From Halomonas daqiaonensis (lineage in GTDB: Bacteria > Pseudomonadota > Gammaproteobacteria > Pseudomonadales > Halomonadaceae), in contig NZ_FOBC01000013.1 in NCBI RefSeq assembly GCF_900109725.1, positions 1 to 64,000 of the forward strand: a DNA stretch of 64,000 nt, written 5' to 3'. Under the pieces are notes generated by a model. The model worked only from the letters and a program-made list of their open reading frames with translations, was not told the DNA's origin and made no database searches. The translations under genes and the position numbers were made by a program. This document shows positions 50,914 to 61,340 of this stretch, piece by piece; position 1 is the stretch's first letter; each line of letters opens with the position of its first letter.

Positions 50914-51543
50914 ATGTCGCGACTCAACTCTCGCCTCAACTATCAGGCCTCCCGTTTCCTCACCAGCGCCCCGACCCTGGTCCAGTGCCCACCGGACGAG
51001 GGTGCCGAGGTAGCCTTCGCCGGCCGCTCCAATGCCGGCAAGTCCAGCGCCATCAATGCCCTGACGCGGCAGAAGGCGCTGGCCCGTACCTCCAAGACGC
51101 CGGGGCGCACCCAATTGATCAACTTCTTCACGCTGGGCGAGGACAGCGGCCACCGGCTGGTCGATCTGCCGGGCTACGGTTATGCCAAGGTGCCCGAGCA
51201 GGTCAAGCTGGAGTGGCAGCGTCATCTCTCTGACTACCTGCGTCGCCGTGGCTCCCTGCGTGGCCTGGTGCTGGTCATGGACGTGCGCCACCCGTTGACG
51301 GAGTTCGACCAGACCCTGCTCGGCTGGGCCGACGAGGCCGGCATGCCGGTACATATCCTGCTGACCAAGGCCGACAAGCTCAAGAGCGGCGCGGCAAAGA
51401 GTGCCCTGCAGCAGGTGCGCTCACGGCTGCGCGAATGGGAGGACCTGGTAAGCATCCAGCTCTTCTCCGCCCTCAAGAAGCAGGGCATCGAGGAGGTGCA
51501 TGAACGCCTCGACCAGTGGCTGCTGGAGCCTAAGGAAGAATAA
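50914..51543 (+). CDS. engB: Ribosome biogenesis GTPase EngB (YihA/YsxC)
   Basis: This 209-residue TRAFAC GTPase is needed for 50S assembly and division. G1 GRSNAGKSS (about 37-45), G2 region [13 protein letters not shown]3 DLPGYGYA (about 84-91) and G4 TKADK (about 152) are present. The ATG at 50914 is chosen from homology; the open frame runs 92 codons further upstream through the promoter region. It converges on the HAD gene. Confidence 0.95.
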   Translation: MSRLNSRLNYQASRFLTSAPTLVQCPPDEGAEVAFAGRSNAGKSSAINALTRQKALARTSKTPGRTQLINFFTLGEDSGHRLVDLPGYGYAKVPEQVKLEWQRHLSDYLRRRGSLRGLVLVMDVRHPLTEFDQTLLGWADEAGMPVHILLTKADKLKSGAAKSALQQVRSRLREWEDLVSIQLFSALKKQGIEEVHERLDQWLLEPKEE

Positions 51544-51606
51544 AAAGGTCGGTCGGGGGAGACGGTATCTCCTCTCCGGCTTGCCCACGGCGCTCCTTAA
51601 CCAGTG

Positions 51607-52350
51607 TCAGGGCTGCCCTTCCAGTTTGGCAATCAATTCCGGCAGTTCCCGCACGTGCCCCAGGCGGTATGCCCCTGGGGGCAGCGCGCCGGCATGGGGG
51701 GTGTCGGGGGCGATCCAGGCCGCGTGCATGCCCAGCCGCAGGGCCGGCAGCACGTCCTCCTGCCAGGAATCCCCCACATGCAGCGCCCGGGAGGCCGGGG
51801 TGGCGAGCCGTGCCAGGGCGGCGAGGAATGGGCGGGCGTCCGGCTTGGGCGCCTGGATCTCGCCGGCGGCGATGGCCACCGCGAAGTGTCGGCGCAGGGG
51901 CAGACGGTCGAAGGCCAGGTTGCCGTTGGTGATGGAGCCCAGCCGGTAGCGGCCGCCCAGCTCGGCGAGCAGCGGCTCCACCTCGGGGTGGGGAGAGACC
52001 TCGAGGCGCAGCGCATGGAAGCGGGCCATGGTCGCGGCGGCCCACAGCCAGGCGGCACTGCGCGGCAGCCCGAAGGCTTCCAGCAGTTCGACGAGGGCGC
52101 GCTCGCGCAGCCAGCTGAAGTCACCACGACGCAGGGGGTATCGCTCGGCGAGCCGTTGGCGACCGTCCTGGTAGGCCGTCAGGGGGAAGCGGTCGGCGAA
52201 GCGGCCGAGCCGCGTTTCGCCGCGGCTCGCGAGCCAGCTAACCAAGGCCTCGTCGAGCCAGGCGTAGTGGCCGGTCTCCGTGCGCGTCATCACGCCTCGG
52301 TTGTCCCACAGGGTATCGTCGAGATCGAAGGTGATCGCCTGCAGGATCAT
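51607..52350 (-). CDS. HAD-family phosphatase (YigB-like)
   Basis: This 247-residue HAD hydrolase has motif I FDLDDTLWDN (about 8-17), motif II SITNGN near 131, a motif III Lys in KPDARPF and motif IV HVGDSWQEDV near 187. Position after xerC matches Escherichia coli yigB, a flavin mononucleotide phosphatase of riboflavin synthesis. Its ATG overlaps the xerC stop by one base (TGATG). The specific substrate is inferred from position. Confidence 0.85.
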   Translation of the reverse strand: MILQAITFDLDDTLWDNRGVMTRTETGHYAWLDEALVSWLASRGETRLGRFADRFPLTAYQDGRQRLAERYPLRRGDFSWLRERALVELLEAFGLPRSAAWLWAAATMARFHALRLEVSPHPEVEPLLAELGGRYRLGSITNGNLAFDRLPLRRHFAVAIAAGEIQAPKPDARPFLAALARLATPASRALHVGDSWQEDVLPALRLGMHAAWIAPDTPHAGALPPGAYRLGHVRELPELIAKLEGQP

Positions 52351-53264
52351 CAAGGCTCCCCCAGATCGTCGGAGCGGCGTCGTGCTCGGGGGTGAGCTGC
52401 GTCGTAGCTCGTCGCCAGGTGCTGCCAATCGAGCCGGGTGTAGACCTGTGTCGTGGCGAGGTCCGCATGGCCCAGCAGCTCCTGCACCGCTCGCAGGTCC
52501 TGGCTCGATTCCAGCAGATGGCTGGCGAAGGAGTGGCGCAGCCGGTGCGGATGGAGATGCTCGGCCAGCCCGCGGGCCTTGGCCAGTTCGGCCAGCCGCT
52601 TCTGGATGGCGCGATGGCCCAGCCGAGCCCCGCGTATCCCGATGAACAGCGCCGAGGTGTCGCGGTCGGCCAGCTGGCCGCGCACCGTCCGCCAGGCGTC
52701 AAGTGCCTGGCGCGCCCGACGACCCACCGGCACCTGGCGAGGCTTGCCGCCCTTGCCCAGCACCCGTACCCGCTGCGGCTGGAGGTCGCCCAGGTCCAGC
52801 GCCGCCAGCTCGGCCAGGCGCAGGCCGCTCGAATAGAAGAGCTCCAGCATCGCCTGGTCGCGTCGGGCCAGGGGCGAGTCGTCATGGGGAGTGTCGAGGA
52901 AGCGGGCCAGCTGGTCCACGTCCAGGGGTCGCGGTAGATGCCGGGGCTGGCGCGGCGTCCGTACCAGGGGCACCGGATTGTGGCGAAGCCGGCCGGCCTC
53001 CACCAGGTGGCGGGCGAAGCCGGAGATGGCCGCCCGCCGTCGGGCCAGGCTTCGCGGTGCCTGCCCCCGCATGCGCTCGCTGCCCAGGAAACGGCGCAGC
53101 AGGGCGGCATCCAGCACGGACCAGTCGTCGATATCCTCGGCCTCGAGAAAGCCCACGAGGGCCGCCAGGTCACGCCGATAGGCGCTCACCGTGGCCGGGC
53201 TGGCGGTGCGCGCCAGCCCGGCCAGGAAGGCCTCTACCTCGCAGCCCAGCGCGTATCCGGTCAC
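52350..53264 (-). CDS. xerC: Site-specific tyrosine recombinase XerC
   Basis: This 304-residue recombinase resolves chromosome dimers at dif with XerD and FtsK. The catalytic set is complete: R149 (SSGLRLAEL), K174 (GKGGKPR), H240 and R243 (HPHRLRHSFA), H266 (LLGHADL) and Tyr275 (TTQVYTRLD), at positions equal to E. coli XerC for the last four. The N-terminal SAM-like core-binding domain covers about 1-110. It starts with GTG, overlapping the DUF484 stop by four bases. Confidence 0.96.
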   Translation of the reverse strand: MTGYALGCEVEAFLAGLARTASPATVSAYRRDLAALVGFLEAEDIDDWSVLDAALLRRFLGSERMRGQAPRSLARRRAAISGFARHLVEAGRLRHNPVPLVRTPRQPRHLPRPLDVDQLARFLDTPHDDSPLARRDQAMLELFYSSGLRLAELAALDLGDLQPQRVRVLGKGGKPRQVPVGRRARQALDAWRTVRGQLADRDTSALFIGIRGARLGHRAIQKRLAELAKARGLAEHLHPHRLRHSFASHLLESSQDLRAVQELLGHADLATTQVYTRLDWQHLATSYDAAHPRARRRSDDLGEP

Positions 53265-53977
53265 GGGGAGGCCGGGGTCAGGCGAACCAGCAGCCGTGCT
53301 ACCACCTCGCCGACGTACTCGGTGAACAGGGTGTCCATGCTGGCGCGAAAGTGGTCCGGATCGGGACTCGCCAGCACCAGATAGCCCAGCGGCTCGCCCA
53401 GGGTCAGCCGCGACAGGGCGCAGGAGCCGGCCTTATCGGGTGCCGGCACGTGGGGCAGCAGTCGCTTCCAGTCGGTCGGCGTCAGTCGTGTGCAGCGGCT
53501 GGCGCGGCCGTCGAGCAGGGCGGCCAGCCGCTGGCTGGCATGATCGTCGAGGATCTGGCGTGGGGGCTGGGGCGGTTGGGGTTCGGCATCGGTCAGGCTG
53601 GCCGGGCACCACAGCGCCACCGCCGGGGTATGGAAGCGCTCGGCGAGCTGGGTGGCCAGCGCCTGGCCCAGGGCGTCGTTGTCCTCGGCCTCGAGCAGTG
53701 CCAGCACCAGTTCGCGGGTACGGCGATACTGGCCCTCGTTGTGGCGGGCCGACTCCAGCAGCTGTTCCAGGCGCCATTCGGCCTGTTCGGCGCGGGAGCG
53801 CAGGTCGTGGACCAGCCGTTCGAGCAGCGAGGTGGTACCGCGGGTCTCAGGATGCGGCACCTTGAGCTGCTGCAACAGGCCCTCGCGACCGACGAAGAAG
53901 TCAGGGTGACAGGCCAGCCACTGGGCCACCCGGTCGGGGTCGAGGGTCTTGCGCGGGTCGGGGGCGGCTCGGGTCAT
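53261..53977 (-). CDS. DUF484 family protein (YigA-like)
   Basis: This 238-residue protein has VAQWLACHPDFFVGREGLLQQLKVPHPETRGTTSLLERLVHDLRSR at the N-terminus, the DUF484 hallmark, followed by a GAF-like region (about 100-230). Function unknown; it always travels with xerC. ATG 53977 has AGGAGAAGCTCCC upstream. It overlaps xerC by four bases and follows dapF by 29. Confidence 0.9.
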   Translation of the reverse strand: MTRAAPDPRKTLDPDRVAQWLACHPDFFVGREGLLQQLKVPHPETRGTTSLLERLVHDLRSRAEQAEWRLEQLLESARHNEGQYRRTRELVLALLEAEDNDALGQALATQLAERFHTPAVALWCPASLTDAEPQPPQPPRQILDDHASQRLAALLDGRASRCTRLTPTDWKRLLPHVPAPDKAGSCALSRLTLGEPLGYLVLASPDPDHFRASMDTLFTEYVGEVVARLLVRLTPASP

Positions 53978-54006
53978 GGGAGCTTCTCCTCTGGTGGCGG
54001 GGCGGC

Positions 54007-54840
54007 TCAGTTCAGGACGATGCGGCCGTCGAAGACACACTCGGCGGGGCCGGTCATGATCAGGGAGGTGTCGTCGCCGGCCCAGTCGATACGCAGGTCG
54101 CCGCCGCGCAGGTGCACGGTGACCGGGCTTTCCAGCAGCCCCTGGCGGATACCGCTGGCCACCGCGGCGCAGGCGCCGGTGCCGCAGGCCAGGGTCTCGC
54201 CGCTGCCGCGTTCGTATACCCGCAGGCGGATCTCGTGGGGCGTCACTACCTGCATGAAACCCGCATTGACCCGCCGCGGAAAGCGTGGGTGAGCCTCGAG
54301 AGCCGGCCCCAGGCGCTCGACGGGTGCCGTGTCGACGTCATCGACGCGCAGTACCGCATGGGGATTGCCCATCGAGACTATGCCGATCTCGAGGCGCTGG
54401 CCGTCTACTTCCAGCGCGTGGAGCACTCGTTCCTCGGCGGCCTCGAAGGGCAGCGTCTCGGGCGCGAAGCGCGGTGCCCCCATGTCGACGCTGACTCGGC
54501 CGTCATCCTCGACCACCAGGGTCAGCGGGCCGCCGGCGGTCTCGACATGAATCTCGTGCTTGTGGGTCAGGCGCTGGTCGCGCACGAAGCGCGCGAAGCA
54601 GCGGGCACCGTTGCCGCAGTTCTCCACCTCGCTGCCGTCGGCGTTGTAGATCCGGTAGCGGAAGTCCATCTCCGGATCCCGTGGCGGCTCGACCACCAGC
54701 AGCTGGTCGAAGCCGATGCCGAAGCGGCGGTCGGCCAGCTGGCGGATCTGGTCGTCGGCCAGGCGTGCCCGCTGGGTGACCAGATCGACCACCATGAAAT
54801 CGTTGCCCAGCCCCTGCATCTTGGTGAAGTGCAGCAGCAT
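54007..54840 (-). CDS. dapF: Diaminopimelate epimerase
   Basis: This 277-residue PLP-independent racemase converts LL- to meso-diaminopimelate for lysine and peptidoglycan. The two catalytic cysteines are C75 in [10 protein letters not shown] and C219 in [13 protein letters not shown], each in the expected repeat. Its start overlaps the lysA stop by one base. Confidence 0.97.
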   Translation of the reverse strand: MLLHFTKMQGLGNDFMVVDLVTQRARLADDQIRQLADRRFGIGFDQLLVVEPPRDPEMDFRYRIYNADGSEVENCGNGARCFARFVRDQRLTHKHEIHVETAGGPLTLVVEDDGRVSVDMGAPRFAPETLPFEAAEERVLHALEVDGQRLEIGIVSMGNPHAVLRVDDVDTAPVERLGPALEAHPRFPRRVNAGFMQVVTPHEIRLRVYERGSGETLACGTGACAAVASGIRQGLLESPVTVHLRGGDLRIDWAGDDTSLIMTGPAECVFDGRIVLN

Positions 54841-56120
54841 CAGCGTGCCTCCCCCTGGTCGTCAGGCAGCAGCGACTCACCCGCCCAGAGTTCGTCCAGC
54901 CGTTCGCGGCGGCGCACCAGGTGGGCCCGGTCGCCGTCGACCATCACCTCGGCGGGGCGCGGCCGGCTGTTGTAGTTCGAGGCCATGGCGAAGCCGTAGG
55001 CGCCGGCGGAGCGCACCGCCAGCAGGTCGCCGGCGGCGATGGCGAGCGCGCGGTCCTTGCCAAGGAAGTCGCCGGTCTCACAGACCGGGCCGACCACATC
55101 ATGGGTGGCGGTGTCGCGCGGCTTGCGGGTATCCACGGCCAGGATCGCCTGCCATGCCTGGTAGAGGGCGGGGCGGATCAGGTCGTTCATGCCGGCATCG
55201 ACGATAGCGAAGTTCTTTGTCTCGCCGGGCTTGAGGTACTCGACCCGGGTCAGCAGAACCCCGGCATTGGCGGCGATGGAGCGGCCCGGCTCGAAGAGCA
55301 GGGTCAGGCGCTCGCTGCCCTCCCAGTGGGAGAGGCGCTCGATCAGGGCCGTGGCATAGTCGAAGGGCGCCGGCGGGCGCTCGTCCCGATAGGGCACGCC
55401 GAGACCGCCGCCCAGGTCCAGGTGCGCCACCTCGATGCCGCGCTCGCGCAGTCGCTCGAGCAGCGCCAGCAGCCGCTCAAGGGCGTCGAGGAAGGGCGAG
55501 AGTTCGGTGAGCTGTGAGCCGATATGGCAGTCCAGTCCCGTGACCTTGACGTTGGGCAGGCGGGCGGCGAGCTCGTAGACGGCCAGCGCCTCGTCGACCG
55601 GGATGCCGAACTTGTTGTCCTTGAGCCCGGTGGAGATGTAGGGGTGGGTACCGGCGTCCACATCCGGGTTGACCCGCAGCGATACCGGGGCGACCTTGCC
55701 GAGCCGCCCGGCCACGGCGTCGAGGCGCTCCAGCTCCGGGCGCGACTCGACGTTGAAGCACTTGATGCCCACTTCCAGCGCCCGGGCCATCTCGGCCTCC
55801 TGCTTGGCGACGCCAGAGAAGACCACCCGGGCGGGTTCGCCGCCCGCGGCCAGCACCCGTTCCAGCTCGCCCACGGAGACGATGTCGAAGCCGGCGCCGA
55901 GCCTTGCCAGCAGCCCCAGTACCGCCAGGTTGGAATTGGCCTTCACCGCATAGCAGATCAGGTGCGGGTGGCTGCCCAGCGCCTCGGTGTAGGCACGGAA
56001 ATGGCGTGCCAGGGTGGCCCGGGAGTAGACGTAGCAGGGGGTGCCGAACTCGTCGGCGATGCGGGTCAGCGGCACGTCCTCGGCGTAGAGGACGCCGTCG
56101 CGGTAGTCGAAATGATCCAT
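54840..56120 (-). CDS. lysA: Diaminopimelate decarboxylase
   Basis: This 426-residue PLP enzyme makes lysine from meso-diaminopimelate. The PLP lysine is K60 in [18 protein letters not shown] (about 198-206), the phosphate-binding [10 protein letters not shown], the EPGRSI loop and GPVCETGDF with the conserved Cys are present. It lies two bases after lptM and is coupled to dapF. Confidence 0.97.
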   Translation of the reverse strand: MDHFDYRDGVLYAEDVPLTRIADEFGTPCYVYSRATLARHFRAYTEALGSHPHLICYAVKANSNLAVLGLLARLGAGFDIVSVGELERVLAAGGEPARVVFSGVAKQEAEMARALEVGIKCFNVESRPELERLDAVAGRLGKVAPVSLRVNPDVDAGTHPYISTGLKDNKFGIPVDEALAVYELAARLPNVKVTGLDCHIGSQLTELSPFLDALERLLALLERLRERGIEVAHLDLGGGLGVPYRDERPPAPFDYATALIERLSHWEGSERLTLLFEPGRSIAANAGVLLTRVEYLKPGETKNFAIVDAGMNDLIRPALYQAWQAILAVDTRKPRDTATHDVVGPVCETGDFLGKDRALAIAAGDLLAVRSAGAYGFAMASNYNSRPRPAEVMVDGDRAHLVRRRERLDELWAGESLLPDDQGEAR

Positions 56121-56122
56121 GC

Positions 56123-56323
56123 CTAGCTCTCGTCGTCTCGGGCGGTGTCGTCGTCCTGCCGGGCCGCGTCCTCGTCCGACGCTTCCTGCTGGCCGGCAGG
56201 GTCGTAGCGCTCGGCGGCCGCCTCGTTGCCGGGCAGATAGAGCGGGCCCTTCTGGCCGCAGCCGGCCAGGAACAGTCCCGCGGCCAGTGCCATGGTCAGG
56301 GTCAGGGGGGCGAGGCGACGCAT
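56123..56323 (-). CDS. lptM: LPS translocon maturation lipoprotein LptM (YifL)
   Basis: This 66-residue lipoprotein has a signal span (about 5-18), lipobox LAGC and the diagnostic CGQKGPLYLP just after the lipidated Cys22. LptM helps the LptD-LptE outer-membrane assembly mature. The tail is Asp/Glu/Ala-rich. It sits between argH and lysA, overlapping argH by one base, as in the usual lptM-lysA-dapF order. Confidence 0.92.
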   Translation of the reverse strand: MRRLAPLTLTMALAAGLFLAGCGQKGPLYLPGNEAAAERYDPAGQQEASDEDAARQDDDTARDDES

Positions 56324-57741
56324 CAGGCCTGGCCCGTCAGGGTCGTCAGGGCGTCACGCGCCCGCTGGGCCGCCGCGCGCACCTGGTCCGGGGCGGTGCC
56401 GCCGATATGGTTGCGGGCGGCCACCGAGCCTTCCAGCGTCAGCACCTCGAAGACATCCGCCTCGATGGTGTCGGAAAACTGGCGAAGCTCCTCGAGGCTC
56501 ATCTCAGAGAGATCCTTCTGCTCCCTGAGGCCGAAGGCCACCGACTGGCCGACGATCTCGTGGGCATCGCGGAAGGCCACGCCCTTGCGCACCAGGTAGT
56601 CGGCGAGGTCGGTGGCGGTGGAGAAGCCGCGGCGGGCGGCCTCGGCCATGCTGGCCTTCTTCGCCTCGATGGCCGGCACCATGTCGGCGAAGGCGCGCAG
56701 GCAGCCCTTGACGGTATCCAGACTGTCGAACAGCGGCTCCTTGTCTTCCTGGTTGTCCTTGTTGTAGGCCAGCGGCTGGGACTTCATCAGGGTCAGCAGG
56801 CCCATCAGGTGGCCGTAGACCCGGCCCGTCTTGCCGCGCACCAGTTCCGGCACGTCCGGATTCTTCTTCTGCGGCATGATCGAGGAGCCGGTGCAGAAGC
56901 GGTCGGGCAGGTCGATGAAGGCGAACTGGGCGCTGGTCCACAGCACCAGCTCCTCGCTCATGCGCGACAGGTGCATCAGCAGGATGCTGGCGAAGGCCGT
57001 GAACTCGATGGCGAAGTCGCGATCGCTTACCGCATCGAGGCTGTTCTCGGCGGGACGCTCGAAGCCCAGCAGCTCGGCGGTGACATGGCGGTCGATGGGG
57101 TAGGTGGTGCCGGCCAGCGCCGCGGCACCCAGCGGCAGCACGTTGACCCGGCGGCGGCAGTCGAGCAGGCGCTCGTGGTCGCGCGCCAGCATTTCCTGCC
57201 AGGCCAGCAGGTGGTGGCCGAAGGTGACCGGCTGGGCGGACTGAAGGTGGGTGAAGCCGGGCATGATGGTGTCGGCCTCGCGGTCGGCCAGCGTGATCAG
57301 CCCCTCGCGCAGGCGGGCTAGCTCGGCGTCGACCACGTCGATCTCGTCGCGCAGGAAGAGACGGATATCGGTGGCTACCTGGTCGTTGCGCGAACGCCCG
57401 GTATGCAGCTTCTTGCCGGTGATGCCGATCTTATGGGTGAGCCGCGCCTCGATGTTCATGTGCACGTCTTCGAGCGCGACCGACCAGGCGAACTCGCCAC
57501 GCTCGATCTCGCCGCGGATCTCGCCGAGACCCTCGATGATGGCGTCGCGCTCCCCGTCGGTCAGTACGCCGACCCGGGCCAGCATGGTGGCATGGGCGAT
57601 GGAGCCCCGGATGTCGTGGAGGGCGAGGCGCTGATCGAAGTCGACCGAAGCGGTGAAGCGTTCGACGAAGGCATCGGTGGGCTCGCTGAAGCGGCCCCCC
57701 CAGGACTGGTTGGTGCCGGGGTTCGGTGAACTAGGGCTCAT
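56323..57741 (-). CDS. argH: Argininosuccinate lyase
   Basis: This 472-residue enzyme splits argininosuccinate to arginine and fumarate. [23 protein letters not shown] starts the domain; [13 protein letters not shown] (about 116-128), THLQSAQPV and the superfamily signature [12 protein letters not shown] (about 289-300) are intact. ATG 57741 is preferred (AGCAGG about 11 upstream); ATG 57753 is an alternative. It heads the minus-strand chain and is divergent from hemC, an order common in gammaproteobacteria. Confidence 0.95.
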   Translation of the reverse strand: MSPSSPNPGTNQSWGGRFSEPTDAFVERFTASVDFDQRLALHDIRGSIAHATMLARVGVLTDGERDAIIEGLGEIRGEIERGEFAWSVALEDVHMNIEARLTHKIGITGKKLHTGRSRNDQVATDIRLFLRDEIDVVDAELARLREGLITLADREADTIMPGFTHLQSAQPVTFGHHLLAWQEMLARDHERLLDCRRRVNVLPLGAAALAGTTYPIDRHVTAELLGFERPAENSLDAVSDRDFAIEFTAFASILLMHLSRMSEELVLWTSAQFAFIDLPDRFCTGSSIMPQKKNPDVPELVRGKTGRVYGHLMGLLTLMKSQPLAYNKDNQEDKEPLFDSLDTVKGCLRAFADMVPAIEAKKASMAEAARRGFSTATDLADYLVRKGVAFRDAHEIVGQSVAFGLREQKDLSEMSLEELRQFSDTIEADVFEVLTLEGSVAARNHIGGTAPDQVRAAAQRARDALTTLTGQA

Positions 57742-58002
57742 CGGGCTGGGCATCCTGCTAGACGATTGCGGTGGGTGACGGCCGGGGGCCGGCTGCAGCG
57801 CCGCCGGGGCGGTGCTGCCTTGACATGGCGGAAAGTGTACCAGAGTCCGTGCGGCTGGCGAGGGGCGGCAGCGGAAGGTCGCCGTGGAGCAACGCGATTT
57901 TTCCTGCCCCGCGCGGTGCTTTATGATGAAGTATATCCATGTCATCACCGGGGGCCGGAATACCAGGCGCCAACGACAGCCAACCCGGTACGGGAGAATC
58001 AC

Positions 58003-58944
58003 GTGCAAGCCATCAATACCCTGCGTATCGCCACCCGCAAGAGTCAACTGGCCATGTGGCAGGCCGAGCATGTCCGCGACCGACTGATGGCCGCCCACCC
58101 CGGTCTGAAGGTGGAACTGGTGGCCATGTCCACCCGTGGCGACAAGATCCTCGACACGCCGCTGGCCAAGGTCGGTGGCAAGGGGCTCTTCGTCAAGGAA
58201 CTGGAGGAGGCGATGCTCGACGGCCGTGCCGACATCGCCGTGCACTCCATGAAGGATGTGCCCATGCACTTTCCCGAGAGCCTGGGCCTCTCGGTGATCC
58301 TCGAGGGTGCCGAGCCGACCGACGCCTTCATTTCCAACCACTATGCCTCCCTGGACGAGCTGCCCGAGGGCGCACGCATCGGCACCTCGAGCCTGCGTCG
58401 CGGCCTGCAGATGCGCGAGGCACGTCCCGATCTGGAGGTCCTGAGCCTGCGTGGTAACGTCCAGACCCGCCTGGGCAAGCTCGACGACGGCGAGTTCGAC
58501 GCCATCCTGCTGGCCACCTCCGGTCTCCGGCGGCTGGGGCTCGACGACCGCATCACCATGGAACTGCCTCCCGAGGTCTGCCTGCCGGCCTGCGGCCAGG
58601 GCGCGCTGGGCATCGAGTGTCGCCTGCACGACCCCGAACTGCTCTCACTGCTTACCCCCCTCGACGATGCGACCACCGCGACCCGCGTGCGCGCCGAGCG
58701 TGCCATGAACACTCGGCTGGAGGGGGGCTGCCAGGTGCCCATCGGCGGTCATGCGGTGTTCGAGGATGACGGCCAGACCCTGTGGCTGCGTGCCTTGGTG
58801 GGCAACCCGGAAGGCACCTGGGTGCTGCGTGCCGAGGGGCGCGGTTCCATGCACGAGCCGGAGGCCCTGGGTATTCGCGTGGCCGAAGAGCTACTCGAAC
58901 AGGGCGCCGGCGAGATCCTCGCCGAGGTCTACGGCGCCGGCTGA
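58003..58944 (+). CDS. hemC: Hydroxymethylbilane synthase (porphobilinogen deaminase)
   Basis: This 313-residue enzyme joins four porphobilinogens. It starts with GTG at 58003, with GGGAG seven bases before, because [18 protein letters not shown] begins the family domain at once. D85 in HSMKDVP is catalytic and C243 in [10 protein letters not shown] carries the dipyrromethane cofactor. The upstream 261-base gap has TATGAT (57922-57927) as a possible -10. hemD follows with a one-base overlap. Confidence 0.96.
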   Translation: MQAINTLRIATRKSQLAMWQAEHVRDRLMAAHPGLKVELVAMSTRGDKILDTPLAKVGGKGLFVKELEEAMLDGRADIAVHSMKDVPMHFPESLGLSVILEGAEPTDAFISNHYASLDELPEGARIGTSSLRRGLQMREARPDLEVLSLRGNVQTRLGKLDDGEFDAILLATSGLRRLGLDDRITMELPPEVCLPACGQGALGIECRLHDPELLSLLTPLDDATTATRVRAERAMNTRLEGGCQVPIGGHAVFEDDGQTLWLRALVGNPEGTWVLRAEGRGSMHEPEALGIRVAEELLEQGAGEILAEVYGAG

Positions 58945-59738
58945 TGGCGGAGCTGCCGGTACTGATCTCCCGGCCAGGCGAGCGAGCCGGCCCGTTGGCC
59001 GCGGCCATCGAGGCCCGGGGCCTCCCGGTCAAGCGCCTGGACGTCATGCACCTCGAGCCGTTGCCGGAAACCCCGGCGACGCGGACCGCCTGGCTGGATA
59101 TCGATCATTTCCACAAGGTGGTGGTGGTGAGTCCCTTCGCGGCCGAGTGCCTGCTCGAGGCGCTGGATCGCTATTGGCCGCAGCTGCCGATGGGTATCGA
59201 CTTCTATGCCGTGGGAGCCTCCACCGCCGCCCTGCTGCACCGAGGTTTGGGGGTGCGGGTCCATGTCCCGTCGCCGTCCGCCGGCGAGGACACCAGCGAG
59301 GCGCTGCTGCGGCTAGCCTCGCTGCATGCTCTCGACGGGCAGCGTGTGCTGCTCGTCGCCGGCGAGGGGGGGCGCCCCCTGATCGCCGAGACCCTGGCGT
59401 CCCGCGGCGCTCGGGTGACTCGCCTGGCGGTCTATCGCCGCTGCCTTCTCGACCCCGACCCCGCCATGCAGATGTGGTTGGCCAATGGCGATTATCGTGC
59501 ACTGGTGGTCAGCAGCGGAGAAATCCTCGAACATCTGGCAAGATGGTGTACAGACGCCGCCTTGAACCAACCGCTAATCGTTTCCAGTAGCCGGTTGGCT
59601 ACACTGGCCGGCAGGCTGGGGTTTAATTTTCCCGTCGTGGCGTCGGGTGCCACGCCTGCTGCTCTGGCGGTCGCGGTCGCCAGGAGCAGCGCCCCGGAGG
59701 AGGCCGATGTCGATCATGATGATCTCGAAAAGGGCTAG
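58944..59738 (+). CDS. hemD: Uroporphyrinogen-III synthase
   Basis: This 264-residue enzyme closes hydroxymethylbilane to uroporphyrinogen III. Sequence is weakly conserved in the family; VLISRPGERAGPLAAAIEARG at the start, VVVVSPFAAECLLEAL, and LLVAGEGGRPLIAETLASRGARV around 130-152 fit the two-domain fold. Its ATG shares a base with the hemC stop (TGATG). Six bases separate it from hemX. Confidence 0.92.
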   Translation: MAELPVLISRPGERAGPLAAAIEARGLPVKRLDVMHLEPLPETPATRTAWLDIDHFHKVVVVSPFAAECLLEALDRYWPQLPMGIDFYAVGASTAALLHRGLGVRVHVPSPSAGEDTSEALLRLASLHALDGQRVLLVAGEGGRPLIAETLASRGARVTRLAVYRRCLLDPDPAMQMWLANGDYRALVVSSGEILEHLARWCTDAALNQPLIVSSSRLATLAGRLGFNFPVVASGATPAALAVAVARSSAPEEADVDHDDLEKG

Positions 59739-59744
59739 CGAAAG

Positions 59745-61340
59745 ATGAGCAAGCAACCACACGATCAGGACGAACAGCAGGCGCCCTCCGGCGCGGAATC
59801 GGCGAGCTCGGGGGGCGAGGCTGGCAAGCCGACCGCTTCCGGCCGGCGTCGTTCACGGCGTTATGACAAGGCCGGCGGCAAGCAGGCCGCGAGCGCGCCG
59901 CAGGGCAAGCCGGACACCGCCGAGGCGCCCGCCGCGTCTCGCGAGGCCGGCAGCGGTGAGTCGTCTCCCGCCAAGGCCGATACGTCTGCCAGTCGCCCGG
60001 AAAAGGGCGACAAGCCGGCATCCGCCAACGACAAGCCTGCCGCGGACAAGCCAGCCGTAGAAAAGCCTGCCGCTGAAAAGCCCGCCCCGAATCAGGTGGC
60101 CAGCGCCAAGCCCGCTACCTCGAGCGGCAGCGACAAGCCCGCGAAAGCCGACACTTCAACCAAGGCGGGCAAGGCCGGTGGCGGTGGCGCGAGCGCCCCT
60201 GCGGGTGGTGGTTCGGCGGGGGCCACGCCCGGTGCCGATGGTGGCAAGGGCGGTGGCAAGGGCGGTGGCAAGGGCGGTGGCAAGGGTGGCGGCAAGGCCG
60301 GGGTCCTGGCCCTGGTGCTGGTGATCCTGCTGGCCATCGGGGTGGTGCTGTTCGGCTGGCAGGCCTGGCAGAAGCTCGACTCCCAGCAGCAGCGCCTGGG
60401 CTCCTTGCCCGGCGATGTGGCCAGCCAGTCGGAGATCGGCGAGCTCCAGTCGGACTTCGGTGATCTGCAGGGACGGCTCGAGAGCGCGGAGAGCGAACGT
60501 GACGCGGCCCTCGACTCGGCCATTTCCGACCTGCGCGGCGAGTTTTCCGACTATCGCAGTAGCGTCAACGAGACCCTGGACCAGGTGCTCGACGAGCTTT
60601 CCCGTGAGCAGACCGCCGACGAACGTGACTGGCTGCACGCCGAGGCTGCCTACCTGCTGCGCCTGGCCAACCAGCGCCTGCAGCTGGAGCGCGATGTCGA
60701 GGGCGCCGCCGCCCTGCTGCGCACCGCCGACGAGCGGCTGAGCGAGGCCGACAATCCGGCATTGATGCCGGTGCGACGCGAGATCGCCTCCGAGCTTGCC
60801 GCACTGGATTCGGTGCCCCAGGTCGACCGCACCGGCCTCTACCTGGCGCTCAATGCCCAGCAGGAGCAGCTCGCCAGCCAGCCGCTGGCCCAAGATGTCG
60901 AAGAAGTCGCCGCCGCTGACGCCCTCGAGGAGGCCCCCTCGGGTGGCTGGCAGGAACAGCTGGCACGCTTCGGTGGCGAGCTCAAGGACCTGGTCACCAT
61001 TCGTCAGCACGACCAGGCCCTTGAGGCGCTGATCTCGCCGGAGCAGGAATCCTACCTGCGCCAGAGCGTGCGCCTGGTGCTCGAGCAGTCCCAGCTGGCG
61101 TTGCTCAAAGAGGAACAGGAGCTCTATGAGGCCAGCCTCGACAAGGCCCTGACGCTGATTCGCGGCTACTACGACACCAGCGCCAGCGGCGTCCAGGCGG
61201 TGATCGAGCGTCTCGAGGAGCTCAAGCAGCGCAGCATCCGGCCGGAACTTCCCGACATCAGCGGCTCCCAGCAGGCGCTGGCGACCTTCATCGAGCGGCG
61301 CTTCGAGGGTAGTGACGACGGCCAGGGAGATGACGCATGA
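59745..61340 (+). CDS. hemX: HemX-family membrane protein
   Basis: This 531-residue protein has three parts: a low-complexity cytoplasmic N-terminus (1-185, Ala/Lys/Pro/Ser-rich, ending in GGKG repeats), one span (about 187-208) and a periplasmic helical domain (about 210-520) with coiled-coil segments. The latter matches HemX (DERDWLHAEAAYLLRLANQRL). HemX is often labelled a uroporphyrinogen methyltransferase, but no SAM-binding motif is visible here; a structural or regulatory role in the heme operon is more likely. The N-terminus is longer than in Escherichia coli HemX (about 393 total). Confidence 0.88.
   Translation: MSKQPHDQDEQQAPSGAESASSGGEAGKPTASGRRRSRRYDKAGGKQAASAPQGKPDTAEAPAASREAGSGESSPAKADTSASRPEKGDKPASANDKPAADKPAVEKPAAEKPAPNQVASAKPATSSGSDKPAKADTSTKAGKAGGGGASAPAGGGSAGATPGADGGKGGGKGGGKGGGKGGGKAGVLALVLVILLAIGVVLFGWQAWQKLDSQQQRLGSLPGDVASQSEIGELQSDFGDLQGRLESAESERDAALDSAISDLRGEFSDYRSSVNETLDQVLDELSREQTADERDWLHAEAAYLLRLANQRLQLERDVEGAAALLRTADERLSEADNPALMPVRREIASELAALDSVPQVDRTGLYLALNAQQEQLASQPLAQDVEEVAAADALEEAPSGGWQEQLARFGGELKDLVTIRQHDQALEALISPEQESYLRQSVRLVLEQSQLALLKEEQELYEASLDKALTLIRGYYDTSASGVQAVIERLEELKQRSIRPELPDISGSQQALATFIERRFEGSDDGQGDDA
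60240..60299 (+). repeat. 12-base coding tandem repeat in hemX
   Basis: Five copies of GGTGGCAAGGGC (the last two slightly diverged) start at 60240, 60252, 60264, 60276 and 60288. In frame they encode Gly-Gly-Lys-Gly units at residues 166-185, just before the membrane span. Copy number could vary without a frameshift. Confidence 0.9.
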
